Source: Alteribacillus persepolensis (GTDB taxonomy: Bacteria > Bacillota > Bacilli > Bacillales > Marinococcaceae). From it: 64,000 nt of DNA. How positions within the stretch are numbered: position 1 is the stretch's first letter; the number at the start of each line of letters is the position of its first letter. The stretch is from contig NZ_FNDK01000004.1 of NCBI RefSeq assembly GCF_900099605.1, positions 94,300-158,299 of the forward strand, written 5' to 3'. Position numbers and translations under genes: made by a program. The notes under the pieces were generated by a model. That model saw nothing but the letters and a program-made list of their open reading frames with translations, was not told the DNA's origin and made no database searches. Shown here one piece after another: positions 17,663 to 26,894 of the stretch.

Positions 17663-18436
17663 ATGAACATTTATGTCATTATGAAAAGAACATTTGACAC
17701 AGAAGAAAAGATTGTTATTAATGATGGAGTTATTGATGAGGATGGAGCAGAATTCATTATTAATCCGTACGATGAATATGCAATTGAAGAAGCTATTGTA
17801 CTTCGTGATGAACACGGAGGGGAAGTTACGGTTGTTACCGTAGGAGATGAAGATGCTGAAAAAGAATTAAGAACAGCTCTAGCGATGGGGGCTGACAAAG
17901 CAGTACTGATTGATGTAGAAGATGTTGATGAAGAACTGGATCATTTCTCTATCAGCAAAGCATTGACAGCATATTTCAGCAAGAAAGAATATGACATTAT
18001 TCTTGGGGGCAATGTTGCTGTTGATGATGGTGCCGGCCAAGTAGCTTCACGTGTTGCTGAAGGGCTTGGTATCAATCAAGTAACGACGATTACCAGCTTA
18101 GAAATAGATGGAACAGCTGTCAACATCGAAAGAGATGTGGAAGGAGATGTCGAGAAAATTGAAACCTCTCTTCCGCTGCTTGTTACTTGCCAGCAAGGAT
18201 TAAATGAACCGCGTTATCCATCGCTTCCAGGTATTATGAAGGCGAAGAAAAAACCTCTTGATACCATTGACCTGGATGATTTGGATTTAGAAGAAGAGGA
18301 TGTGGAAGCAAAAACGAAGACAATAGACCGCTTCCTTCCACCTGAAAAGCAGGCAGGAAAGATATTAGAAGGCGAAGTAGATGAACAAGTAGATGAATTG
18401 GTCCAGCTATTGAGAAATGAAGCAAAAGTCATATAA
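17663..18436 (+). CDS. etfB: Electron transfer flavoprotein beta subunit
   Basis: A 257-residue subunit of the ETF heterodimer, which takes electrons from acyl-CoA dehydrogenases. It has the ETF nucleotide fold with NPYDEYAIEEA, ALAMGADKAVLID and a C-terminal acidic DLDDLDLEEEDVE stretch, and it binds AMP. ATG 17663 follows TAGGAGGT, and the length equals the family norm. It is strikingly acidic, consistent with the rest of the window. In B. subtilis fadB lies between fadR and etfB; here it is absent and the gap has no ORF. Confidence 0.92.
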   Translation: MNIYVIMKRTFDTEEKIVINDGVIDEDGAEFIINPYDEYAIEEAIVLRDEHGGEVTVVTVGDEDAEKELRTALAMGADKAVLIDVEDVDEELDHFSISKALTAYFSKKEYDIILGGNVAVDDGAGQVASRVAEGLGINQVTTITSLEIDGTAVNIERDVEGDVEKIETSLPLLVTCQQGLNEPRYPSLPGIMKAKKKPLDTIDLDDLDLEEEDVEAKTKTIDRFLPPEKQAGKILEGEVDEQVDELVQLLRNEAKVI

Positions 18437-18451
18437 TGGAGGGATTTTGGC

Positions 18452-19423
18452 ATGGCAATGAAAATGTTAGTATTAGGTGAAGTGAAAGATAACGAATTGC
18501 GTAATGTGACGTTTGAGGCAATAGCTGCTGCTAAAACAGTCGCTGATGGCGGCGAAGTAGTAGGAGTATTGTTTGGTGAAAACCTGCAGCAGCATGCTGA
18601 GAAAATGGTGCACTACGGAGCAGATCGCGTGATAACTGCAGAAAAGGAAGAACTTAGCCAATATACCACTGATGCTTATCAGCAGGCGCTTTTACAAGTT
18701 TGTGATGTGGAAAATCCGGAGGGCATCATAATGGGTCACACATCCAGCGGAAAAGACCTAGCGCCGCGCATTGCAGCGAAATTAGACTGCGGACTGGTCA
18801 CAGATGCCGTAACGGTAGAAATAGAAGACGGACAGTCTGTGTTCACGCGCCCGATTTATTCCGGGAAAGCATTTGAAAAGAAAGTGATGGAAAACGGCAG
18901 AATTTTTGCAACCGTACGACCGAACAACATCGCCCCATTAGAAGAAGATACGTCTAAAACAGGAGATATCTCTTCTATGAATGTCGATATCAAAGACCTT
19001 CGCAGTATTGTAAAGGATGTTGTGAAAAAATCAAGCGGCGGTGTTGACTTATCCGAAGCGAAAATTATTGTTGCTGGCGGCCGCGGCGTAAAAAGCGCAG
19101 AAGGGTTTCAGCCATTAGAAGAATTAGCAGAAGTGCTTGGTGCAGCAGTTGGTGCTTCTCGAGGTGCTTGTGATGCAGAGTATTGTGACTACGCCCTGCA
19201 AATTGGGCAGACAGGGAAAGTTGTCACACCTGATTTGTATATAGCAGCAGGTATTTCCGGGGCAATACAACACTTAGCCGGCATGTCTAATTCAAAGGTT
19301 ATTGTCGCCATTAATAAGGACCCTGAAGCACCAATTTTTGAAGTTGCGGACTACGGCATTGTTGGAGATTTGTTTGACGTCATTCCAAAACTGACAGAAG
19401 AATTTAAGAAAGTAACATCTTAA
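18452..19423 (+). CDS. etfA: Electron transfer flavoprotein alpha subunit
   Basis: A 323-residue FAD-binding subunit. The N-terminal domain is followed by the C-terminal FAD domain with [47 protein letters not shown] and [22 protein letters not shown], the full EtfA signature. It passes electrons to the quinone pool via ETF dehydrogenase or similar partners. It lies 15 nt after etfB with a TGGAGGG site, so it is co-transcribed. A strong terminator follows. Confidence 0.95.
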   Translation: MAMKMLVLGEVKDNELRNVTFEAIAAAKTVADGGEVVGVLFGENLQQHAEKMVHYGADRVITAEKEELSQYTTDAYQQALLQVCDVENPEGIIMGHTSSGKDLAPRIAAKLDCGLVTDAVTVEIEDGQSVFTRPIYSGKAFEKKVMENGRIFATVRPNNIAPLEEDTSKTGDISSMNVDIKDLRSIVKDVVKKSSGGVDLSEAKIIVAGGRGVKSAEGFQPLEELAEVLGAAVGASRGACDAEYCDYALQIGQTGKVVTPDLYIAAGISGAIQHLAGMSNSKVIVAINKDPEAPIFEVADYGIVGDLFDVIPKLTEEFKKVTS

Positions 19424-19435
19424 TACTGGAATATG

Positions 19436-19481
19436 AGAATGCTCTAAAAGACTATTCCGCTTTTGGAGCATTCTTTTTTTT
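19436..19481 (+). terminator. Terminator of the etfBA operon
   Basis: AGAATGCTC (19436-19444) pairs with GAGCATTCT (19466-19474), plus an inner AAAAG/CTTTT helix, followed by a T-run. Confidence 0.88.
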
Positions 19482-19483
19482 GG

Positions 19484-19506
19484 CTCTACAATATTTGTTG
19501 GGATTA
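19484..19506. repeat. Short post-terminator repeat, copy 1
   Basis: GCTC-T-ACAATATTTGTTGGG follows the etfA terminator. The same 20-23 nt with two changes follows the clpX terminator at 51725-51746. Origin is unknown; it may be a relic of a dispersed element. Confidence 0.45.
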
Positions 19507-19690
19507 TCATTATACCTATTCTTTTGGGCTGGATATACCTTAAAGAGAATGTGCTGCGGCCAGCGCTTTCAGTTTACCGGGGAAGGTCAGCCCGATGAGC
19601 TTTTTTTCAAAGAAGTAGACAAACTGCCGTTTCTACTACCTTTTCTTTCTCATAGAGTATGACATATCTAGTAGAGAAAGGAAGAGTAGA

Positions 19691-21019
19691 ATGTTTCATC
19701 AAACGATGACAAAAATGGTGCAATCATACCGTTCATATATTGACAAACCATTAAAGGATGAAATATTACAGCTGAATAAATCATTTTCACGAATACCTTG
19801 TTTTCTTCATAAAGCAATGGAACATCGTATGATGCGTTCAAAGCAATTGTCTGTCGTTATTGAATTCGAACCGAATCATTATAAAGATGGATACAGGCAA
19901 GTATGCCAAGTGATAAATGGCAAAAGAAAATGTGGTGTGCGTAAACAATTTTCACTTATTTCCTGCTGCAGTGCTGATGTTACACCGGATGCCTTAAATC
20001 AAGTATTTCGTTCATGTAATCATATTAAAAAAGTTTATTTAAATCGTACGGTTCATGCCTTGTTAGATAAAGCCGTACCTTCTGTTAATGCAGATAATCT
20101 TCAAAGAAACAATAATCATTTAACGGGAAAAGGAGTGACAATTGCTGTAGTCGATACAGGTATTCATCCGCATGAAGATTTGCAAGGACGTATTGCAGGA
20201 TTTGTCGATTTTATTGAGAATAAAACGGCCCCATACGATGATAATGGCCACGGCACGCATTGTGCTGGCTGTGCGGTAGGGAGCGGGGCGGCTTCCGTTG
20301 GGCAATATCAAGGTCCGGCAGCAAAAGCAAATATCGTCGGAGTAAAAGTATTGGATAGAAACGGTGCAGGAACGCTAGAAACGATGATGCAAGGGTTACA
20401 GTGGTGTATGGAATACAATAATAACCATGAAAATAAAATAGACATTATTAATCTATCACTAGGTTATCCAGCACAGCGATATGATGAAGCAACGGATGAC
20501 CCGATGGTCAAAATGGTGGAAAAGGCCTGGGAAAACGGAATTGTCGTCGTCGCAGCTGCTGGAAATGAAGGGCCGGAGCCTCAAACAATTGCCAGCCCAG
20601 GTATTAGCGAAAAGATTATAACGGTAGGAGCTCTTGATGATCAAGACACGGCCGTGAAAGAAGACGACGAGGCTGCTGATTTTTCAAGCAGAGGTCCGAC
20701 TGTTTACGGAGAAACAAAGCCAGATGTTATTGCCCCAGGTGTGAACATTATTTCTTTGCGTTCTCCGCGTTCCACGCTGGATAAATTACAGAAAACAAAT
20801 AGAGTAGGTAAGAATTACTTTTCGATGTCGGGAACCTCGATGGCATGTCCTCTTGTTGCAGGAGTTTGTGCCTTGCTGTTAGAAGCTGACCCAAGCATCT
20901 CTCCAGACCGCGTAAAGAAATTGTTAATGGAAGGAGCAGATACGTGGTCAGATGAAAATCCCAACATTTATGGAGCAGGTTATGTAAATGCAGAAAATTC
21001 CCTGAATTTGCTAAAATAA
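19691..21019 (+). CDS. aprX: Subtilisin-like serine protease AprX
   Basis: A 442-residue S8 peptidase, the same length as B. subtilis AprX. There is no signal peptide, so it is probably intracellular. An N-terminal region of about 140 residues precedes the catalytic domain, with VAVVDTGIHPHEDL (Asp), DDNGHGTHCAG (His), an AAGNEGP oxyanion loop and SMSGTSMACPLVAGV (Ser). AprX is a non-essential late-growth intracellular alkaline protease. The ATG follows AGAGAAAGGAAGAG. Confidence 0.9.
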   Translation: MFHQTMTKMVQSYRSYIDKPLKDEILQLNKSFSRIPCFLHKAMEHRMMRSKQLSVVIEFEPNHYKDGYRQVCQVINGKRKCGVRKQFSLISCCSADVTPDALNQVFRSCNHIKKVYLNRTVHALLDKAVPSVNADNLQRNNNHLTGKGVTIAVVDTGIHPHEDLQGRIAGFVDFIENKTAPYDDNGHGTHCAGCAVGSGAASVGQYQGPAAKANIVGVKVLDRNGAGTLETMMQGLQWCMEYNNNHENKIDIINLSLGYPAQRYDEATDDPMVKMVEKAWENGIVVVAAAGNEGPEPQTIASPGISEKIITVGALDDQDTAVKEDDEAADFSSRGPTVYGETKPDVIAPGVNIISLRSPRSTLDKLQKTNRVGKNYFSMSGTSMACPLVAGVCALLLEADPSISPDRVKKLLMEGADTWSDENPNIYGAGYVNAENSLNLLK

Positions 21020-21074
21020 ATAAGTATTCGCTTTTGCTCCTTTTCATGCTTCAAATAAGAATAGAAGCAATATG

Positions 21075-21104
21075 TTCGCAACAAGATACACGTAATGCTA
21101 TAAT
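21075..21104 (+). promoter_or_regulatory. trxA promoter with extended -10
   Basis: TTCGCA (21075-21080), 18 nt, TATAAT (21099-21104) with an upstream TGC. A perfect inverted repeat CAATGA-A-TCATTG (21107-21119) lies just after the predicted start and could be an operator or a small hairpin. Confidence 0.6.
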
Positions 21105-21148
21105 GACAATGAATCATTGAATGCATGATTAAAGGAGGAACTTTCTTA

Positions 21149-21463
21149 ATGGCAATTGTAAATGTATCCGATCAAAATTTTGCTGATGAAACATCCCAAG
21201 GTGTCGTACTTGCCGACTTTTGGGCACCATGGTGCGGACCTTGTAAAATGATTGCTCCTGTTTTAGAAGAAATTGATTCTGAAATGGGCGAAAACATTAA
21301 AATTGCAAAATTGGATGTGGATGAAAACCAAGAAACTGCCGGAAAATATGGAGTAATGAGCATCCCGACTCTGCTTGTATTTAAAGACGGCGAAGTGGTT
21401 GAGCAAGTAGTCGGTTTCCAGCCGAAGGAGCAATTAGTAGAGCTATTAAATAAACATCTCTAA
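21149..21463 (+). CDS. trxA: Thioredoxin
   Basis: A 104-residue thioredoxin with the WCGPC redox centre ([12 protein letters not shown], about 25-36) and the cis-proline region [12 protein letters not shown]. It reduces protein disulfides in the cytoplasm with electrons from thioredoxin reductase. The ATG at 21149 after AAAGGAGGA gives the family length; an in-frame upstream ATG adds eight residues and lacks a site. A terminator follows. Confidence 0.97.
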   Translation: MAIVNVSDQNFADETSQGVVLADFWAPWCGPCKMIAPVLEEIDSEMGENIKIAKLDVDENQETAGKYGVMSIPTLLVFKDGEVVEQVVGFQPKEQLVELLNKHL

Positions 21464-21479
21464 AACGAGTATATATAAA

Positions 21480-21510
21480 AAACTGCTGATTCAATGATCA
21501 GCAGTTTTTT
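21480..21510 (+). terminator. Terminator after trxA
   Basis: AAACTGCTGAT (21480-21490) pairs with ATCAGCAGTTT (21497-21507), followed by T residues. Confidence 0.88.
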
Positions 21511-21715
21511 ATATAGTTCTGTGCATGATGTTGTTGCAAAGAAGGTGTCTATGAGCGTCTGCCGAAACGGTTTGCTTTTTGGCACCTGGCAGCTGTCTTG
21601 TTTTGCTGACGCGGGACTGATATTTTTTTCAGGTGTTGTGTCTAACTAGCTTGTTTACACGAACAATGACTATTGGTAACAGAGTCGTTTATATCAAAAT
21701 GAAGGGGGAGAAATC

Positions 21716-22084
21716 GTGAGTGTACAAATAAAGCGTATCTATGAAGAAACAAAGGAGAGCGACGGTGAACGTGTACTCGTCGACAGAGTATGGCCTCGTG
21801 GTGTATCAAAAGAAAAAGCAGCACTTGATGATTGGGATAAAGACGTTGCTCCGAGCAGTGAGTTGAGAAAATGGTTTCAACACGACCCAGAAAAGTTTCA
21901 ACGGTTTGCACAAGCATACAAACAAGAATTACAATCAAATCAAAACAGCAGCGAAGCGTTTGAAGCACTTGTAGAGAAAGCTGCATCACATACCGTTACG
22001 CTTTTGTATGCAGCCAAAGACGAAACATACAATCACGCGGTATTGCTGAAAGACTGGATTGAGCAGCGTTTGCACGAGAAGTGA
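21716..22084 (+). CDS. DUF488 family protein (YeaO-like)
   Basis: A 122-residue protein with the DUF488 signature: an N-terminal IKRIYEE, then VDRVWPRGVSKEKA, a DVAPSSELRKWFQHDPEKF block and a TLLYAAKDETYNHA core. The molecular function is unknown. GTG 21716 follows AAGGGGGAG. It ends 18 nt before uvrC with no terminator between, so the two are probably co-transcribed. Confidence 0.8.
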   Translation: MSVQIKRIYEETKESDGERVLVDRVWPRGVSKEKAALDDWDKDVAPSSELRKWFQHDPEKFQRFAQAYKQELQSNQNSSEAFEALVEKAASHTVTLLYAAKDETYNHAVLLKDWIEQRLHEK

Positions 22085-22102
22085 AAGAAAGGGGGCTGGC
22101 AT

Positions 22103-23875
22103 GTGCCGCAGTTGAAAGAAAAACTGGCAGTGCTGCCAGAGCAGCCTGGCTGTTATTTGATGAAAGATAAGCATGGGACAGTTATTTATGTCGGGAAAGC
22201 AAAAATATTAAAAAACCGAGTGCGTTCGTACTTCACGGGGTCTCATGATGGAAAAACACAACAGCTTGTCAGTCAAATACATGATTTTGAATACATTATA
22301 ACGTCTTCGAACATGGAAGCGCTTATTCTGGAAATGAACTTGATCAAAAAACATGAACCAAAATATAACGTTATTTTAAAAGACGATAAATCATATCCAT
22401 ATCTAAAAATTACGAACGAGACACACCCGCGCCTGATTACGACGAGGAAAATAAAAAAAGACGGAGGAAAATACTTTGGCCCTTATCCAAATGCTGGAGC
22501 GGCCAATGAAACAAAGAAACTGCTCGATCGGCTGTATCCACTAAGGAAATGCCGCACGCTTCCAGATCGTGTCTGTCTGTATTACCACATCGGCCAATGT
22601 TTGGCTCCGTGTGAATTTGAGGTGGGCCAAGCAACGAATCAGCAGATGGTTTCTGATATCGTTCGATTTTTAAACAACGGCCACCAGGACGTGAAAAAGG
22701 AACTGCAAGAAAAAATGGAAAAGGCAGCGGAAGAGTTGAATTTTGAACGAGCAAAGGAAATGCGGGATCAAATGCAGCACATCGACCAAGTGATGGAAAA
22801 ACAAAAAATGACGATTAATGATCACAAAGACCGTGATGTGTTTGCCTATTTTTACGATAAAGGCTGGATGTGTGTACAAGTGTTTTTTGTGCGGCAAGGA
22901 AAGCTGATTGAAAGAGATGTATCTATCTTTCCATTTTATCAGGCACCAGAAGAAGACTTTTTAACGTTTTTAGGACAATTCTATTTAAAAGAGGATCACT
23001 TAAAACCAAAAGAAGTACTTGTACCTGAAAACATTGATAAAGAACTAGCGGAGAGACTGGTTGATACGAAAGTTATCCAGCCCAAACGAGGGCAGAAGCG
23101 GGAATTGCTGCAGCTTGCTGAGAAAAATGCAGAGCAGGCTTTGCGTGAAAGGTTTGCATTAATCCAACGGGATGAAGAGCGGACAATTAAAGCTGTAGAA
23201 GAGTTAGGAGAAATGTTAGCAATTGATGTTCCGCATCGTATTGAAGCATTTGATAATTCCAATATTCAAGGTACAGACCCAGTCTCTGCCATGGTTAGTT
23301 TTGTTGATGGAAAGCCGTTCAAAAAGGATTACCGCAAATACAAAGTAAAAAGTGTAGATGGGCCAGACGACTATGCTTCCATGAAAGAGGTCGTCCGCAG
23401 ACGCTATCTCCGGCTGTTGAAAGAAAAGGCAGCTCTTCCAGACTTGATATTAGTCGATGGTGGAAAAGGGCAGTTAAGTGCAGCAAAGTCCGTATTAGAA
23501 GATGAGCTGGGGTTAAGCGTTCCAGTCGCGGGAATGGCTAAAGACGAAAAGCATAAAACATCAGAGCTGATTATAGGTGAACCTGCTCATGTTGTGCCGC
23601 TTCCTCGAAACAGTCATGCGTTTTATTTGCTGCAGCGTATTCAAGATGAAGTGCACCGTTTTGCGGTAACATTTCATCGGCAGACACGAAAGAAAAATAT
23701 GTTCACGTCTATTCTTGATGATGTACCCGGTATTGGTGAAAAGCGGAAAAAGCTGCTGCTGAAGCATTTTGGATCAATGAAAAAAATGAAAGAAGCATCA
23801 TTGGACGATTTACAGCGGCTATCACTGCCGGAAAATGTAGCAAAAGAACTCGTAAAACGTCTGCAAGACAACTAA
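22103..23875 (+). CDS. uvrC: UvrABC excinuclease subunit C
   Basis: A 590-residue nuclease that makes both incisions in nucleotide excision repair. The N-terminal GIY-YIG domain has [20 protein letters not shown] (about 13-32). A central Cys-rich [21 protein letters not shown] and the UVR motif follow. The C-terminal RNase H-like nuclease starts [19 protein letters not shown], and tandem HhH motifs end the protein ([19 protein letters not shown]). GTG 22103 is used, with GGGGGC upstream; an overlapping ATG is out of frame. Confidence 0.95.
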   Translation: MPQLKEKLAVLPEQPGCYLMKDKHGTVIYVGKAKILKNRVRSYFTGSHDGKTQQLVSQIHDFEYIITSSNMEALILEMNLIKKHEPKYNVILKDDKSYPYLKITNETHPRLITTRKIKKDGGKYFGPYPNAGAANETKKLLDRLYPLRKCRTLPDRVCLYYHIGQCLAPCEFEVGQATNQQMVSDIVRFLNNGHQDVKKELQEKMEKAAEELNFERAKEMRDQMQHIDQVMEKQKMTINDHKDRDVFAYFYDKGWMCVQVFFVRQGKLIERDVSIFPFYQAPEEDFLTFLGQFYLKEDHLKPKEVLVPENIDKELAERLVDTKVIQPKRGQKRELLQLAEKNAEQALRERFALIQRDEERTIKAVEELGEMLAIDVPHRIEAFDNSNIQGTDPVSAMVSFVDGKPFKKDYRKYKVKSVDGPDDYASMKEVVRRRYLRLLKEKAALPDLILVDGGKGQLSAAKSVLEDELGLSVPVAGMAKDEKHKTSELIIGEPAHVVPLPRNSHAFYLLQRIQDEVHRFAVTFHRQTRKKNMFTSILDDVPGIGEKRKKLLLKHFGSMKKMKEASLDDLQRLSLPENVAKELVKRLQDN

Positions 23876-23877
23876 GG

Positions 23878-23911
23878 AGCATCCGCTTTTTTTAGGCAAG
23901 CGGATGCTTTT
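23878..23911 (+). terminator. Terminator after uvrC
   Basis: AGCATCCGC (23878-23886) pairs with GCGGATGCT (23900-23908), followed by TTT. Confidence 0.85.
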
Positions 23912-23966
23912 GATTCACTTAGCAGAATTTCCCTTCATTGAGGGCGCTGGCACTTTTCTTTCACAT

Positions 23967-24356
23967 TTAGCGGTCCCAATGCACTTCAAAAGTGATAGAT
24001 TCACGTTTTTCTAATATGTATGTTTCGGCAGCTTTCCCTTTTATATGCTCGATTTGTTCTGCAAGAAATCCTGCCTCGAGATGCCGGTTGATGGAAAGGT
24101 GATCATCAGCAGGAGAGATGGTCAATTCAAAGTGCACCTCTCTGCGTTTTTCTTTTGCTGTTTTCAGCTCTCCCCACCCAGCATGCCGAAAAAAGGAATG
24201 AATATCTTCAAGACTGTCTGCTGGATATTTTCGAGCAACGCGTTTGCCGCTCCAATATAATATGTCGGACTCTTCCTGCCCTAATAATTCCGGGATGATG
24301 TCATTTCTTAATAACGTATAACTGAACGCGGGATATATGTTTTCTTTTTCTTCCAT
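23967..24356 (-). CDS. yslB: YslB-like DUF2507 protein
   Basis: A 129-residue protein. It matches YslB through LLRNDIIPELLGQEESDILYWSGKRVARKYP, FFRHAGWGEL and EAGFLAEQIEHI. It resembles a V4R/NO-binding fold (family knowledge), but the function is not defined. It lies between uvrC and a K+ transporter gene and faces the opposite way to both, unlike B. subtilis where it neighbours sdhC. Confidence 0.78.
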   Translation of the reverse strand: MEEKENIYPAFSYTLLRNDIIPELLGQEESDILYWSGKRVARKYPADSLEDIHSFFRHAGWGELKTAKEKRREVHFELTISPADDHLSINRHLEAGFLAEQIEHIKGKAAETYILEKRESITFEVHWDR

Positions 24357-24469
24357 TTCAACCGTCCTTTCCCGTCTATATTATACCTTCTAAAAAGATA
24401 AAACTCTATATGGATTAACATATGCCAAGCATGATATACTAAAGCCCGAATTCTGATGGAGGTTATCAT

Positions 24470-25822
24470 ATGAAAAAGGGCTTAGAGCAATTTATGACGC
24501 CGTTTCGCATGATTATTGTGTCGTACATACTGTCGATGTTTTTGTTTAGCTTTTTGCTGTGGCTGCCAGTTTCACAGCAGGACGGTGTGAATTTAACCTA
24601 CATGGAATCATTATTTACATCTGTATCTGCAGTTAGTGTAACGGGGCTTACAGTAGTTAACGTATCAGAGACTTTGAGCTACACCGGTATTTTCTTTTTG
24701 GCTTTAGCTATGCAGCTTGGCGGTATTGGAATTATGTCGATTGGGACATTTGTATGGATGTTATTTGGCCGAAAAATTAATTTATCCCAACGCTTACTTA
24801 TTATGGTCGACCAAAATCAATATCAGTTTTCGGGTATGGTTAAGCTGATGCGCGGAATTATTTTGCTTGCATTAGCAATCGAAACGGTGGGTGCCCTTAT
24901 TTTGGGAACATATTACCTCCAGCATTTTGACACCCCGCTAGAAGCATACTATCAAGGGGGATTTGCAGCTCTCAGTGCCTTTACGAATTCAGGCTTTGAT
25001 GTGACAGGGCAGTCACTCATTCCATTTGCTAATGACTATTACGTGCAGTTTGTCGTTATATTGTTAGTTTTCGCAGGAGCAATCGGCTTTCCTGTATTGC
25101 TTGAGGTAAAAGAATATTTCCGAACAAGAGGAAGCCATTTTAAATTCAGCTTATTTACAAAAATAACAGTTACGACCTACTTTCTTGTATTTATTTTCGG
25201 TGTCATTGGTATTTGGTTATTGGAAAAAAACATGTTTTATGCTGATATGACTTGGCATCAACAATTTTTCTTTTCCGTTTTCAATTCAGCAACAGCAAGA
25301 AGTGCCGGTTTATCTACCATGGATATCGGTGAGTATACACTGCCGACTTTGCTGTTTATTTCATCCCTTATGATTATCGGTGCGAGTCCATCCAGTGTGG
25401 GGGGAGGGATCCGCACGACGACGATTGCGGTCATGTTTTTAACGATACGAAGCTTTGCGCTTGGAAAAAGTGATGTGAAAGTATTTGGCCGTGAAATTCA
25501 TCCAGAAGACAAACAAAAAGCTTTTATCGTCTTATCGTTTTTCTTGTTTGGTTTGTTTGCTGCCGTTATGATGATTAGTGCACTTGAGCAGGGAAACAGC
25601 AAAGTGGAATTAATTGACATTATTTTTGAGACGAGTTCAGCATTTGGAACGTGTGGGTTGTCCACTGGAATTACGCCTTATCTGTCACAGCCAAGCCAAA
25701 TACTATTAATGTTTTTGATGTTTGTCGGTCGTGTTGGTATTTTAGTATTTTTATTTTCTGTGAAGAAAAAAGAGACAAAATCTCATTATAAATATCCAAC
25801 AGAGCGTATGATTATCGGTTAA
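24470..25822 (+). CDS. Ktr/Trk-type potassium uptake channel subunit
   Basis: A 450-residue membrane protein of the TrkH/KtrB superfamily. The four pore-loop repeats with filter glycines are visible: VSAVSVTGLTVV, ALSAFTNSGFDV, FNSATARSAGLST and SSAFGTCGLSTG. About eight transmembrane helices flank the loops. It should form a K+ (or Na+-coupled) channel gated by a cytoplasmic RCK subunit such as KtrA or KtrC, whose gene is not in this window. The ATG follows TGGAGGT. An extended -10 TGATATACT (24432-24440) lies upstream. It could be called KtrB or KtrD; I cannot separate them. Confidence 0.88.
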   Translation: MKKGLEQFMTPFRMIIVSYILSMFLFSFLLWLPVSQQDGVNLTYMESLFTSVSAVSVTGLTVVNVSETLSYTGIFFLALAMQLGGIGIMSIGTFVWMLFGRKINLSQRLLIMVDQNQYQFSGMVKLMRGIILLALAIETVGALILGTYYLQHFDTPLEAYYQGGFAALSAFTNSGFDVTGQSLIPFANDYYVQFVVILLVFAGAIGFPVLLEVKEYFRTRGSHFKFSLFTKITVTTYFLVFIFGVIGIWLLEKNMFYADMTWHQQFFFSVFNSATARSAGLSTMDIGEYTLPTLLFISSLMIIGASPSSVGGGIRTTTIAVMFLTIRSFALGKSDVKVFGREIHPEDKQKAFIVLSFFLFGLFAAVMMISALEQGNSKVELIDIIFETSSAFGTCGLSTGITPYLSQPSQILLMFLMFVGRVGILVFLFSVKKKETKSHYKYPTERMIIG

Positions 25823-25884
25823 TAGAACGTTATAGCGGAATAAAAAAGAGTAATAGCAGAAAGAAAAAAGCTGTATCCGTTTTC

Positions 25885-25913
25885 TTGACTAGCTATGAAA
25901 CTGAGAGTACAAT
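25885..25913 (+). promoter_or_regulatory. sdhCAB promoter
   Basis: -35 TTGACT (25885-25890), 17 nt, -10 TACAAT (25908-25913). It predicts a start near 25920 and a leader of about 330 nt before sdhC. Confidence 0.75.
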
Positions 25914-25930
25914 AAATTTGTCGGATTTAT

Positions 25931-26123
25931 GAAAAGAAAGGAGAAGTGTGCTGATTCGTCAGACTAATCAGTCTCGTTCTCTTTTCTTTTATTCATATTT
26001 TTGTCCTCTAAGGACAAGCACTAGAAATGAACTCCAAAGGTGACGGGCGTCTTCGATACATAATTAGGTCGTTGAAAGAAAAACAGTCTGTTGCTGCCTA
26101 CAGGGAACAGCTGTTTTTCTTTT
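25931..26123 (+). promoter_or_regulatory. Structured sdhC leader with two terminator-like hairpins
   Basis: Hairpin 1 (25931-25990) is a long imperfect stem: AAAAGAAAGGAGAA pairs with TTCTCTTTTCTTTT, with an inner CTGATT/AATCAG. It begins within about 10 nt of the predicted start. Hairpin 2 (26078-26123) has GAAAAACAG/CTGTTTTTC with an inner TGTT/AACA and ends in a U-rich tail. These could be a 5' stabiliser and an attenuator, or read-through terminators for the K+ channel gene. Confidence 0.5.
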
Positions 26124-26250
26124 GGTGGATTTTTACCGGAAGCCTTTATAAAGGACCTTTGGAAAAAACGGGAGGTTGTTTCATCGAAAAATGAACAAAG
26201 GGCAGTAGATTGCTGGAAATTAGGAAAAAAAGATTAGGAGGAACATTAGC

Positions 26251-26880
26251 ATGGCTGAAAACCGTGAATTTATGAATCGCAGGCTTCATTCCCTTTTGGG
26301 AGTCATTCCTATTGGAATCTTTCTCATTCAGCATTTAACGGTCAATTACTTTGCAACACGCGGAGCAGAGTCTTTTAATGCTGCTGCTCATTTTATGGAA
26401 AGTTTGCCATATCGAATTTTCCTGGAAGTTTTTGTTATTTATCTTCCTATTTTGTTTCACGCTATTTATGGGTTGTACATTGTGTTTCAAGGAAAAAGCA
26501 ACACAAAACGGTTTGGACATTTTCGTAACCGGATGTTTTTGTTACAAAGAATAACAGGGGTATTTTTAATTATTTTTATTGCGTGGCATGTTTGGGAAAC
26601 ACGTGTGCAAGCTGCTATGGGTGCCGAAGTAAATTATGATATGATGGCAGATATACTAAGCAGTAACTTTATGCTTGTTTTCTACATTGTTGGTGTGTTG
26701 TCAGCGACATTCCACTTTTCAAATGGACTTTGGTCTTTCCTTGTGTCCTGGGGCATTACGGTCACCCCGCGTTCACAGCAAATTGCCACATATGCAACGG
26801 TTGTTCTTTTTATAGCACTTTCTATCGTAGGCATGGGAGCATTGCTAGCTTTCATTAATCCTGATTTAGCTAATATTTAA
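26251..26880 (+). CDS. sdhC: Succinate dehydrogenase cytochrome b558 subunit
   Basis: A 209-residue membrane anchor with five helices, carrying two haems b in the B. subtilis-type enzyme. It reads closely to the Bacillus family: NREFMNRRLHSLLGVIPIGIF, WHVWETRVQAAMGAEVNYDMM, FHFSNGLWSF and WGITVTPRSQ. His residues in several helices are candidate haem ligands. It links SdhAB to menaquinone. The ATG follows TAGGAGGAA. First gene of sdhCAB. Confidence 0.96.
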   Translation: MAENREFMNRRLHSLLGVIPIGIFLIQHLTVNYFATRGAESFNAAAHFMESLPYRIFLEVFVIYLPILFHAIYGLYIVFQGKSNTKRFGHFRNRMFLLQRITGVFLIIFIAWHVWETRVQAAMGAEVNYDMMADILSSNFMLVFYIVGVLSATFHFSNGLWSFLVSWGITVTPRSQQIATYATVVLFIALSIVGMGALLAFINPDLANI

Positions 26881-26894
26881 GGAGTGGGTCGAAC

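Noticed and set aside
19480..19662. 60-residue ORF after etfA
   Set aside because: It starts in the terminator T-run and spans the short repeat, without a ribosome site.
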